Source: Pseudomonadota bacterium
GTDB taxonomy: Bacteria > Pseudomonadota > Alphaproteobacteria > Rhizobiales > JAKPQE01
Length of the DNA stretch: 64,000 bases
Reading direction: 5' to 3'
Assembly: GCA_029572955.1 (NCBI GenBank)
Contig: JAKPQE010000170.1
Span: 17,523-81,522, forward strand
Shown here: positions 48,240 to 55,882 of the stretch, piece by piece
Layout: each line of letters opens with the position of its first letter
Position numbering within the stretch: the first letter of the stretch is position 1
Translations under genes and position numbers: made by a program
Notes under the pieces: model-generated
The model's database searches: none
What the model was told of the DNA's origin: nothing
Seen by the model: only the letters and a program-made list of their open reading frames with translations

Positions 48240-49550
48240 ATGACCAAGGGCGAGGAAAGACCGAGGCTCTCTTACCGGCGGCCGGCCTTCGTCGGGCTCT
48301 TCGCCATCGCGCTGCTGTTCGGCGGCAGCCTCACCTGGGCCAACCGCACCGAGATCGACGGCGCCGTGATCGCGCCGGGCAGCGTCGTCGTCAAAGGCCA
48401 GCCGAAATCGGTGCAGCATCTCGACGGCGGCATCGTCTCGGAGATCCGCGTGGCGCGTGGCGACCGGGTGGCGGAGGGCGATGTTCTCATCGTCCTCGAC
48501 CCGACGACCATCGCCGCCAACCTCGCCATCTACAAGGGGCGCCTGCGCGAGGCGCTGGTGCGCCACGCCCGGCTTATCGCCGAGGTCGCCGGCGAGGAGG
48601 ATTTCGAGCCGCGCGACCTGCCGGACGGCATGTTCGAGGCCGCCAGTATCGCAGCCGCAGTTGCCCAGCAGCGCGTCCTGATGAACGCCCGCCGGGCCAC
48701 GCGCCTCGCCCAGATCGGCCAGTACGACGAGAAGATCCGCCAGTTCGAGGCGCAGATCGCCGGCATCGAAAAGCTGATCGAGCACAAGAACGAGCAGGTC
48801 GAGAAATTCGATCAGGAACGGAGCGCGCTGAAGAAGCTCGTCAACAAGCGCCTTGCCCACAGGAGCACGCTGCTGGCGCTCGAACGGTCCCGTGCCGACA
48901 CGCTCGGCCAGCTCGGCGAGCACGAGGCGGAAATCGCCCGCATCAACAATTCGATCGCCGAGACGCGCCTGTCGCGGTTGCAGCTCGAGCGCGAGTTCCA
49001 GGAGACGGCGATCTCGGACGCCGAGGAGACCGAGACCAAGACCGAGGAACTGCGCCTGCAGATCGACGCGACGGCCAAGCAGCTGGAGCGTACCGTGATC
49101 CGCGCGCCGGTCTCCGGCGTCGTGCACGAGCTGAACGTCTTCACCATCGGCGGCGTCGTGCCGCCGGGGCACACGGTCATGCAGATCGTGCCGCAGACCG
49201 ACCTTTACGAGATCGAGCTCAGCGTCGAGACGCGCGCCATCGACCAGGTCTTCGCCGGCCAGGCGGTGGGCCTGCGCTTTCCCGCCTTCAACCAGCGCAT
49301 CACGCCGCGGCTCGACGGGGTCGTCACCTCCATTTCGCCCTCGTCGGTGAAGGACGAGAAGCGCGGCATCGAGTATTACCGCGTCACGGTCGACCTCAAC
49401 GACGGCGAGCTGGCGACACTTGGCCCGGGCCAGAAGCTGGTGCCGGGCATGCCGGTCGAGGGCTTCCTGCAGACCGGTCCCCGGGCCGTCATCAGCTATC
49501 TCGTCAAGCCGCTCGCCGACAATTTCGAGCGGGTGTTCCGCGAGCGCTAG
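48240..49550 (+). CDS. Type I secretion periplasmic adaptor (HlyD/PrtE family)
   Basis: 436-residue membrane fusion protein linking the ABC exporter to an outer-membrane channel. One N-terminal helix (about 16-34) is followed by a lipoyl half motif (GQPKSVQHLDGGIVSEIRV, typical of PrtE: VQHLEGGIV), a long alpha-helical hairpin with heptad-like Leu/Glu/Lys content (about 90-280), the second lipoyl half (TVIRAPVSGVVHELNVFTIGGVV), and a beta-barrel domain with FPAFNQRITPRLDGVV. The ATG at 48240 is preceded by GGGGA; an in-frame GTG at 48210 is an alternative. It lies 43 bp after the ABC gene, so the two are probably cotranscribed. No TolC homologue is encoded nearby. Confidence 0.94.
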   Translation: MTKGEERPRLSYRRPAFVGLFAIALLFGGSLTWANRTEIDGAVIAPGSVVVKGQPKSVQHLDGGIVSEIRVARGDRVAEGDVLIVLDPTTIAANLAIYKGRLREALVRHARLIAEVAGEEDFEPRDLPDGMFEAASIAAAVAQQRVLMNARRATRLAQIGQYDEKIRQFEAQIAGIEKLIEHKNEQVEKFDQERSALKKLVNKRLAHRSTLLALERSRADTLGQLGEHEAEIARINNSIAETRLSRLQLEREFQETAISDAEETETKTEELRLQIDATAKQLERTVIRAPVSGVVHELNVFTIGGVVPPGHTVMQIVPQTDLYEIELSVETRAIDQVFAGQAVGLRFPAFNQRITPRLDGVVTSISPSSVKDEKRGIEYYRVTVDLNDGELATLGPGQKLVPGMPVEGFLQTGPRAVISYLVKPLADNFERVFRER

Positions 49551-49580
49551 ACGCCCGGCCAATATTGCGGACGGGCAGGA

Positions 49581-49600
49581 CCGGCGGAAGAATCCGCCGG
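49581..49600. terminator. Inverted repeat between convergent genes, possible terminator
   Basis: CCGGCGGA-AGAA-TCCGCCGG forms an 8-bp perfect stem with a four-base loop, in the 80-bp gap between the exporter adaptor and the convergent LuxR gene. There is no T-tract on either strand, so it may be a stabilising or pausing hairpin rather than a true intrinsic terminator. Confidence 0.45.
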
Positions 49601-49630
49601 GCCGCCTCGGGTTGGTGACGCGGCGAATGC

Positions 49631-51346
49631 TCAGCCGGAGGCGGGGAACTGCACGGCCGCGAGCTGGCGCACCACGAGCTCGGGATTGACGTGCAGCAGG
49701 AGCTGTCCGGCATTCTCGTCGACGACGAGGCTCGAGCGCTGGCCGAGGCGACGGTGGAACGCCTCGACGGAGCTTGCCGTCACCACCGGGTCGTGGCGGC
49801 CGTGGATGAGGATGATCGGCGCGCTCGATGCCTCGACCCGCCAGGTCCAGTCGCGCACGACGTGGTAGGCGTCGATCTCGAACGAGCGATGGCCCTGGGC
49901 AATCGTGAAATGGTAGCCCGAGCAGACGATGGCCGAGATTTCCTCGTTGCCGACGGCGGCGAGGTCGTGCGGGGCATGCTCGTAAAGAGCATGCATGAAA
50001 TTGCGCTCGCCGCCGAAATCGATCTGCCGGATGCCGGCCCTGAGGACGAAGGGCAGGAGCTTCGGCGTGTAGCGGGCGGTATAGGCGACGAGCTGCTGGC
50101 GCGGCGTCATCGCGGCGATCTGGTCGTTCGACACGAGCGGTACGCCCGCCGCGACGTTGACGATCGCCGCCGCCCGGTCGCCGAGCCGTGCGGCCGCGGC
50201 GAAGGCGTAGACCGAGCCCGCCATGTTGCCGAGGAGGCCGACGCGGTCGATCTGCAGGTAGTCGAGGAGGTTCTCCATGTCGGCCGCAAATCGCTCCGGC
50301 GCGGCGGCGATATTGCCGGGACTGCCCTCGGCGCTGCCGAAATAGGGCCGTTCGGGCGCGATCAGCGTCACGTCGTACTGGTGCAGCAGGTCGATCGTCT
50401 GGCGGGTCAGGTCGCAGCCGAAGAGCATGCCGTGCACATAGAGGAAGGGCTTGCCCTTCTGCGGCCCGAACACGTGATAGGGCACGTGGCGGCCATCGCT
50501 CTGGCGGAAGCTGAAGGGCTGGCCGTGGCCGGCCCGGGGCGTGCCGGTATCGGCTTCCTCGGCGAGGCGATTGAGGGAGAGGAGCAGGCGCACGAGATCG
50601 GTCTGGGTGCCGGTGCCGGTCTTTGCAAGGAGCGACTTGACCTGGGTGCGCACCGTGTTCACCGAGCTCGATCGCTCCTCGGCGATGTCGCCGACGCGCG
50701 CACCCTCGACGAGGCGTTCGGCGATCTCCACCTCGGCGCTGGAAAGCCCGAAGGATTCCATCAGCATCCGGCCGATACTCTCCTGCCAGGAGGAGACGAT
50801 CTCGCGGACGAGGATGAGCTTTTCCCGGCTGCCGTCGCTGACGAATTCGGCGAGCATGTAGACGGTCTTGCTGGCGGCCTCGGACTGGAGGCGCAGGACC
50901 GATTTCTCCTCGCCACCCGCCTTTGCGCCGGCGAGCCCGGCGATCATGGCCGAAAGCCTTGCCCGCGAACCGGCCCAGAGCGGCAGCCTATCGACGCCGG
51001 CGAGCCGCGCCAGACCGAAGAAACGGCCGGCGGCGCCGTTGTACCAGACGACATGGCCCTGCTCGTTGATCAACAGCGAGGCGGCGCCGGCGCTCTTGCC
51101 CTGGCGGGCAAAGAAGGTTGCCGGATTGCTGCGTCCGAGTTCCTCCAGCAGGCGGAACCCCATCTCGAAATGCCGTTCGAGGGTCTCGTTGGAGAGTTCG
51201 GCGGTCTGCGAGTCGGCCTGCAGGGCCGTCAGCGAGGAAACGGCCTCGGAAATATAGCCGTCCCACTTCTCCATGAAGTCGTCATAGGAATTGGGCTCGA
51301 GCGCGATGTTGTAGATCCGCTCGATGAGTTCGGATTCCGTCAGCAT
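49631..51346 (-). CDS. PAS-like / LuxR helix-turn-helix regulator fused to a catalytically degenerate alpha/beta-hydrolase domain
   Basis: 571-residue predicted cytosolic regulator. Residues about 85-185 look like a PAS sensor (ASLLINEQGHVVWYNGAAGRFF). Residues about 199-255 are a LuxR-type helix-turn-helix (GLSSAEVEIAERLVEGARVGDIAEERSSSVNTVRTQV). Residues about 285-571 are an alpha/beta-hydrolase fold (PFLYVHGMLFG, the nucleophile elbow, ILIHGRHDPVV). The nucleophile elbow reads GNMAG, with Met375 where Ser is expected. The catalytic His position reads AGQLLLH (Gln548). Only Asp519 is conserved. The fold is therefore more likely a ligand sensor than an enzyme. The start at 51346 is preferred over 51400, which has no ribosome site. 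It is convergent with the exporter genes, and control of that system is possible but unproven. Confidence 0.88.
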   Translation of the reverse strand: MLTESELIERIYNIALEPNSYDDFMEKWDGYISEAVSSLTALQADSQTAELSNETLERHFEMGFRLLEELGRSNPATFFARQGKSAGAASLLINEQGHVVWYNGAAGRFFGLARLAGVDRLPLWAGSRARLSAMIAGLAGAKAGGEEKSVLRLQSEAASKTVYMLAEFVSDGSREKLILVREIVSSWQESIGRMLMESFGLSSAEVEIAERLVEGARVGDIAEERSSSVNTVRTQVKSLLAKTGTGTQTDLVRLLLSLNRLAEEADTGTPRAGHGQPFSFRQSDGRHVPYHVFGPQKGKPFLYVHGMLFGCDLTRQTIDLLHQYDVTLIAPERPYFGSAEGSPGNIAAAPERFAADMENLLDYLQIDRVGLLGNMAGSVYAFAAAARLGDRAAAIVNVAAGVPLVSNDQIAAMTPRQQLVAYTARYTPKLLPFVLRAGIRQIDFGGERNFMHALYEHAPHDLAAVGNEEISAIVCSGYHFTIAQGHRSFEIDAYHVVRDWTWRVEASSAPIILIHGRHDPVVTASSVEAFHRRLGQRSSLVVDENAGQLLLHVNPELVVRQLAAVQFPASG

Positions 51347-51627
51347 CGCATCCGTTCTCGTCCGTTCTGCTTCGGGCTGAGGGTTGCCGGGTGTCGGCAT
51401 TGTTTGGAATGATTATGATCTAATTCATGAGCCGGCGGAAGAACCAATACACCACATGGTGTATCTCGCGCGGCTCTCCGACGATGCCCGACTGCACCCG
51501 GAGGTGGCGGCGACGGCACGGCGGGCGAAGGCATCGGCAGAAAGAACGGGGAGAGACGACTCGGTCGCCCGAGCGGCCACCGGCCACCGTCGCGGCCGAC
51601 CGATTTTCGATAGCTGATCGAGGGGGT

Positions 51628-51703
51628 TGGTGAGCGCGCTGGGGCTCGAACCCAGGACCTACTGATTAAAAGTCAGTTGCTCTACCGGCTGAGCTACGCG
51701 CTC
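51628..51703 (-). tRNA. tRNA-Lys (anticodon UUU)
   Basis: A full cloverleaf reads on the minus strand: acceptor GAGCGCG/CGCGCTC, D arm GCTC-GAGC, anticodon stem ACTGA/TCAGT around the loop CTTTTAA (anticodon TTT), and T arm CTGGG-TTCGAGC-CCCAG. The discriminator is A, and CCA is encoded. Total 76 bases including CCA. A consensus promoter lies just upstream. Confidence 0.97.
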
Positions 51704-51738
51704 CCGCAGGCGCCACGTGGGGCGCGGGATGTCGGCCT

Positions 51739-51767
51739 TAATTACGGAACGGGTTTCGGCGGGTCAA
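51739..51767 (-). promoter_or_regulatory. Sigma-70 promoter of tRNA-Lys
   Basis: On the minus strand TTGACC (51767-51762), exactly 17 bases, then TAATTA (51744-51739). The predicted transcription start lies about 28 bases before the tRNA 5' end. This is the best match to consensus in the window. Confidence 0.8.
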
Positions 51768-51829
51768 GCAAGCATTTGCCGGCGGCCGCAACGCGGCGGC
51801 CGTCGGTTCCGATCCTGCCAAGACCTCGC

Positions 51830-52180
51830 TCAGCGGTTGCAGAACGCGCTGTAGATGGCCTTGACGACCGTGCAGACCTTTTCCGAGGCGAGGCGGTAGT
51901 AGACCGTCTTGCCGTCGCGCCGGGTCAGCACGAGGTCGTCCATGCGCAGCCGCGCGAGCTGCTGGGAAACCGTGGGCTGGCGCAGGTCGAGCATTTCCTC
52001 GAGTTCGGTCACGGATTTCTCGCCGTCGGCGAGGACGCACAGAATCACCAGCCGGCTCTCGTGCGCCAGCGCCTTGAGGAAGCGGCTCGCCTCCTTGGCG
52101 TTTTCCAGGATCGTCTCGAACGCCGGCTCGCCGGGAAGGCGAGCCGTCCCGATCGGTGTCTCGACAGATGCCAATTCCAT
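51830..52180 (-). CDS. ArsR-family repressor of the BigR/SqrR (persulfide-sensing) type
   Basis: 116-residue winged-helix repressor. The recognition helix is LRQPTVSQQLARLRMDDLV, typical of the BigR/SqrR/YgaV branch rather than metal-binding ArsR members. Two cysteines, Cys48 in RLVILCVLADGE and Cys114 in IYSAFC, are 66 residues apart, the same spacing as the dithiol pair that forms a polysulfide bridge in SqrR (Cys41/Cys107) and XfBigR (Cys42/Cys108). A third Cys103 is present. Predicted role: derepression by hydrogen sulfide or persulfides. The usual partner gene (persulfide dioxygenase, sulfide:quinone reductase or YeeE transporter) is not adjacent. It is transcribed toward the tRNA gene. 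Confidence 0.88.
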   Translation of the reverse strand: MELASVETPIGTARLPGEPAFETILENAKEASRFLKALAHESRLVILCVLADGEKSVTELEEMLDLRQPTVSQQLARLRMDDLVLTRRDGKTVYYRLASEKVCTVVKAIYSAFCNR

Positions 52181-52493
52181 CTTTTCGCCCGTCTCGTTCG
52201 TTGTTCAACCAACCACAGGGTCGACATCTCCCGGTGCGATCGACCGCGACGGCCGACGCGATCCGCGCCTCCGTCACCAGACGATCGCCGGTCCCGATCT
52301 TCCGTTCCCCTCGGAATATCCGGACGCCCGGTCGCATGCCGCAAATCGAATCACCAAACCGCCCCTTCGGCTCCCTCAAGCCCGGGACGGTGGCACATTC
52401 GATTTGGAACAATGTTACGCTGCGCGGGCCGTCAGCGAAATACGCTGCGTTGTCACACTTTCGTGGAATGTTGCGACGTCGTTCCGGGCTCGG
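52181..52493 (-). other. Intergenic region upstream of the BigR-like gene
   Basis: 313 bp without a supported gene. It is AT-richer between about 52370 and 52470, with the short direct repeat TACGCTGCG at about 52416 and 52441. It probably holds the promoter of the repressor gene; no clear operator palindrome was recognised. Confidence 0.4.
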
Positions 52494-53420
52494 TCAGCGC
52501 GGTGCGGCGCGGCGCAGCAGGCGGCCGAACGGAGCGGTCGCGAGGATGACGCCGAGCGTTACCAGCACCAGCCCGGCGGCGTGATAGCTGTGGAACTCCT
52601 CGCCGAGGAAGACGACGGCGAGCAGCACGCCATAGACCGGCAGGAGATACATGAAGACGCCGGTCGTCGAGGGGCCGACCACCTTGATGCCGTACTGGAA
52701 GGTGGTGAAGGCGAGCACCGAGGAAACGAGGGCGAGGCCGCCGATCGAGGCCCAGGACGCGGGCGCCGTCGGGAAATGGCCGGTGAGCCCGGTCTCGATC
52801 AGCATGAACGGGAACAGGCAGATCGCACCGGCGCCGGCAATGGTGGCAAAGAGCACGATCGTCGGCAGCGGCTGGAAGGCCGGGCGCTTCAGCACCACCG
52901 AGTAGATCGCCCAGGAGATCGCCGCAAAGCCGATCAGCAGGTCGCCGCGGTTGAAGGTCAGGTGGACGAGGCCGGCGATGTCGCCTTTCAGCACGATCGC
53001 CAGCACGCCGGCGATCGCCACGGCGATGCCGATCATCTGCAGGGGCGAGACGTCGCGGCCGCGGAAGATGCGCTCGATCAGCACGATGAACACCGGCGAG
53101 GAGGTGTAGATCAGCGTCGCGTTGGTCGCCGTCGTCGAGGTGAGGGCGATATAGACGATGCCGCCGCAGATCCACATGCCGAGAAAGGCGAGAAGGGCGA
53201 TGGTGCGCCAATGCTCCTTCAGCAGCGCGCCGTGGCGGCGCAGGCCGCGCCAGGCGAAGGGCAGCAGGATCAGGAAGGCGAAGAACCAGCGAAAGAACGC
53301 CAGCGTCCAGGGATCGACGGTCGCGATCGCGTTGCGGCCGATGATCAGGTTGGACGAGAAAAGAAGCGGCATGACCGCGAGCGCCGCATAGGCGCCGAGG
53401 CGTCCCGAAGAGGGTTCCAC
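52494..53420 (-). CDS. EamA-family (DMT superfamily) permease
   Basis: 308-residue inner-membrane carrier with ten predicted helices in two EamA repeats (PF00892). The first starts near residue 10 (YAALAVMPLLFSSNLIIGRNAI). The second starts near residue 155 (GDLLIGFAAISWAIYSVVLKRP), and the typical PVYGVLLAVVFLGEE motif lies in the last third. The family exports amino acids, nucleosides or other metabolites; the substrate cannot be read from sequence. The start is a GTG at 53420 preceded by GGGAG. It lies 51 bp after the SPOR-like gene on the same strand, so the two may share a transcript. Confidence 0.9.
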   Translation of the reverse strand: MEPSSGRLGAYAALAVMPLLFSSNLIIGRNAIATVDPWTLAFFRWFFAFLILLPFAWRGLRRHGALLKEHWRTIALLAFLGMWICGGIVYIALTSTTATNATLIYTSSPVFIVLIERIFRGRDVSPLQMIGIAVAIAGVLAIVLKGDIAGLVHLTFNRGDLLIGFAAISWAIYSVVLKRPAFQPLPTIVLFATIAGAGAICLFPFMLIETGLTGHFPTAPASWASIGGLALVSSVLAFTTFQYGIKVVGPSTTGVFMYLLPVYGVLLAVVFLGEEFHSYHAAGLVLVTLGVILATAPFGRLLRRAAPR

Positions 53421-53471
53421 GTTGTGCTCCCGGAAAGAGGCGACCGGATCAGACGAGTTCGATGACAGTAT

Positions 53472-54653
53472 CTAGCGCAGATCGAGGCGCTGACCCTGGT
53501 AGACTGTCGGCTTACAGCGATTGCCGCTGACCTGGATCTCGGCGCAGCGTGCCGCCGCGTCGGCGGCATTGGCGAACGGCCCGGCGATGAGGTGCAGCTC
53601 GATCTGGCGATCGACGTCTTCGCCGATCGCGGCGACCGGCGTCAAGCCCTTGAGCACCGGGCCGTGCACCGTGTTGAGCGCGGCCCATTTGGTGGTGATC
53701 TCCGGCATGGTCGCGGCGGTGCCGAGGTCGATGCCGAATTCGGTGCGGCTCGCCGGGGCGTTGAGGTCGGAAAGCTGGCGCGGCGGCGACGTGGCGGCGG
53801 CCGGGTCGTTCATCGCCTCGACGCGGGGCTTCGGCGTCGGGAAGGCGGACTGCTCGGCGTTCACCTCGGCGTCGGCGAGCGTCGCTGCCATGGGGACCGG
53901 GTCGGCCGGCCTGGCGGCTTCGGCGGCCGGTTCCGGTGCCGGCGCTGCCGTAGCGGGGGCCGGCGGCGCCTCGGTTGCCGGCGCGGTCGCGGTCGCGGCC
54001 TCGGGCTTCGGCGGTGCGGCGAGCGAGGGCAGGGTGTCGGGGCTCGGCGTCGGATCGGCCGCGGTCGCCGGATCGAGACTGGTCACCTCGACCGCGACCG
54101 GGGAGTCCGGCGGCATCTTGACGATGCGCGTTGCCCGGTTGTCGCTTTCCGGAATGCTGGCGGTGATCGAGCCGAGGGCATCCTCGAGCGCGGTGATGCG
54201 CCGGCCAAGGCTCAGGTTTTCGGTGCGCAGGGTATCGATGGTGCCGGAAAGGTTGGCGATTTCCTGACGCAGCAGCAGGAGCTCGGTGTCGGAGCGGCGC
54301 GCCGGCGTCGTCGAGATGTCACCCTTCGGCGCGGCGGCGACCTCGTTGCGCTCGGGGCCATACGGATTGCCGGGGTAGGGCTGGCTCGCCCGCGGCAATT
54401 GTCCGGAATAGGACGGCCGGCCGGTGCCGATCGAGCCGGTGATCTCGACGTCGTCGTAGGTCGGCATCTGGCCGAGGCCGGTCGTCAGGAAAAAGACGAG
54501 GGTCGCGGCGATCGCCGAAAGGCCGGCGGCGCTCGCCCAGCCGTAGAGGTTTTCGGGCACGTCCTTGTCCTTGCCGGAGGCACGCGTCTTCACACGCGTC
54601 CCGACCAGACGCATGTGCGCGTGCTCACGACTGGACTTGTCCGGCTGCCGCAC
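53472..54653 (-). CDS. Single-pass membrane protein with coiled coil and SPOR-like C-terminal domain
   Basis: 393-residue protein. A short basic cytosolic N-terminus is followed by one helix at about 39-60 (WASAAGLSAIAATLVFFLTTG). The periplasmic part has a coiled coil at about 118-160 (LLLLRQEIANLSGTIDTLRTENLSL), a long Ala/Pro/Glu-rich linker, and a C-terminal SPOR-like domain (LHLIAGPFANAADAAARCAEI to YQGQRL) with two Cys. SPOR domains bind denuded peptidoglycan at division sites, so a role in envelope or division is likely but inferred. The start is the GTG at 54653: GGGGAG lies five bases ahead (54659-54664), while upstream ATGs lack such a site and give an Arg-rich extension. Related proteins are common in Hyphomicrobiales. 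Confidence 0.82.
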   Translation of the reverse strand: MRQPDKSSREHAHMRLVGTRVKTRASGKDKDVPENLYGWASAAGLSAIAATLVFFLTTGLGQMPTYDDVEITGSIGTGRPSYSGQLPRASQPYPGNPYGPERNEVAAAPKGDISTTPARRSDTELLLLRQEIANLSGTIDTLRTENLSLGRRITALEDALGSITASIPESDNRATRIVKMPPDSPVAVEVTSLDPATAADPTPSPDTLPSLAAPPKPEAATATAPATEAPPAPATAAPAPEPAAEAARPADPVPMAATLADAEVNAEQSAFPTPKPRVEAMNDPAAATSPPRQLSDLNAPASRTEFGIDLGTAATMPEITTKWAALNTVHGPVLKGLTPVAAIGEDVDRQIELHLIAGPFANAADAAARCAEIQVSGNRCKPTVYQGQRLDLR

Positions 54654-54765
54654 CGAATCTCCCCGCTCTTTGTGCAATGAGAACGCGGAAAGCGGGTTTG
54701 CGGCAAGGTGCTTTGCCGGTTTTTGGAAGAACAATGACAGCGGACGGCGAGAAGGCCGCCGGGTG

Positions 54766-55692
54766 TCATCGCACGAGGGCGACCTCGCGGGCGGTCGCGA
54801 GATATCGTTCCGGCTCGAAGGCGCTCGGGTCGAAGACGGCCCTTTGCCGTTCCGCGTCGACATCGACGGTGGTCAGCGGTGCCGGATCGAAGCCGAAAAG
54901 GGCGCCGAGCGCTTCGTTCTCGGCGCGGAACCGCTCGACGAAGGCGATCCGCTCGTCGAGGGAGAAATAGGCACTCGAGCGGTGATCGAGGCGGGCATCG
55001 AAACGCGCGAGGCGGCGCCCGTCGAAGTCGATGCCGTTTGCCCGCAGCCACTGGACAAAGGCGATCGTCTCGCAGCCGAGGCTCGGATTGCGCACCGGAA
55101 ACCGCGGCAGCCGATCGATGACCGGAAGGCCGACGACGCCGGCGATCATGGCGATCGAGTCGAAGCTGCCGTCCTCGGCCATGGCGACGACGACCATCCG
55201 GTCGCGGCCGTATTCCGCGAGCCAGCCGTCGACGAAGCCGCGCCAGCCCTTGCCCTGACGCGCGAGGAAGTCGGGGAACGGGCGGGCGAGGGCGGTCGCC
55301 CGGTTGCGGACGAGTTGCCGGTAGAAGGATTCGTGGAACGTATCGGGCCGCCGGACGACGAGGACGATCGTCAGGTCGGTCTCGTCGGCGAGCGGCCGGA
55401 AGAATCTCGGGGCGTTGCCGTCGCGGTAGAGGCTTTCGGCGGAAAGGAAAAACGAGGTCGCGCGGCTCCGCGCCATGAAGTCGAGATAGTCGGCGAGCTG
55501 CCGCCGGCCGACTTCGGGCGGCGCCCTGAGCGCCGTCGCGAGGTCCTGGTTGCGCGACCGGATGCCCGACCGGCCGAGGCGCGGATAGGAGAAGCCGAAG
55601 GCTCTGAGCAGCCGGTCGTAGACGGCGAGGTGGAACTGCAGCGCCGTCGAACCGGATTTGTGACAGCCGATGTGCAGGAATACCTTTTTCAT
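54766..55692 (-). CDS. Sulfotransferase-family protein
   Basis: 308-residue soluble protein. The N-terminal P-loop-like element KVFLHIGCHKSGSTALQFHL is the 5'-phosphosulfate-binding loop of PAPS-dependent sulfotransferases. The segment TIVLVVRRPDTFHESFYRQL (about 105-125) matches the 3'-phosphate-binding strand and helix with its Arg. The remaining C-terminal half is helical and variable, as usual. Bacterial members sulfate polysaccharides, lipids or small molecules. No polysaccharide genes are adjacent, so the acceptor is unknown. It is divergent from glmU, with 190 bp between them, and 112 bp upstream of the SPOR-like gene on the same strand. Confidence 0.82.
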   Translation of the reverse strand: MKKVFLHIGCHKSGSTALQFHLAVYDRLLRAFGFSYPRLGRSGIRSRNQDLATALRAPPEVGRRQLADYLDFMARSRATSFFLSAESLYRDGNAPRFFRPLADETDLTIVLVVRRPDTFHESFYRQLVRNRATALARPFPDFLARQGKGWRGFVDGWLAEYGRDRMVVVAMAEDGSFDSIAMIAGVVGLPVIDRLPRFPVRNPSLGCETIAFVQWLRANGIDFDGRRLARFDARLDHRSSAYFSLDERIAFVERFRAENEALGALFGFDPAPLTTVDVDAERQRAVFDPSAFEPERYLATAREVALVR

Positions 55693-55882
55693 CTGGCAAT
55701 CGGTCCAGTCGGGGGCGGAGGCCGGCCTCGGGGTCGCCCGGCGGTGCGCTCCGGGACATAGTACAGGAAGGCGGGATTTGGGAAGGGGCGGCCCGGTCCG
55801 GCGGTGCGGTCTCGACGGGATGCGCGCACCCCGCTAAAAGCAGGCGACCTGCCGCCCGGAGCGGTCGAATCGGGAAATCGTC

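Noticed and set aside
49551..49630. Confident intrinsic terminator between exporter adaptor and LuxR genes
   Set aside because: The stem is perfect but no T-tract follows on either strand, so it is listed only as a possible terminator.
51404..51627. Small coding region between the LuxR gene and the tRNA
   Set aside because: Short overlapping frames are Arg-rich and mutually inconsistent; nothing supports translation.
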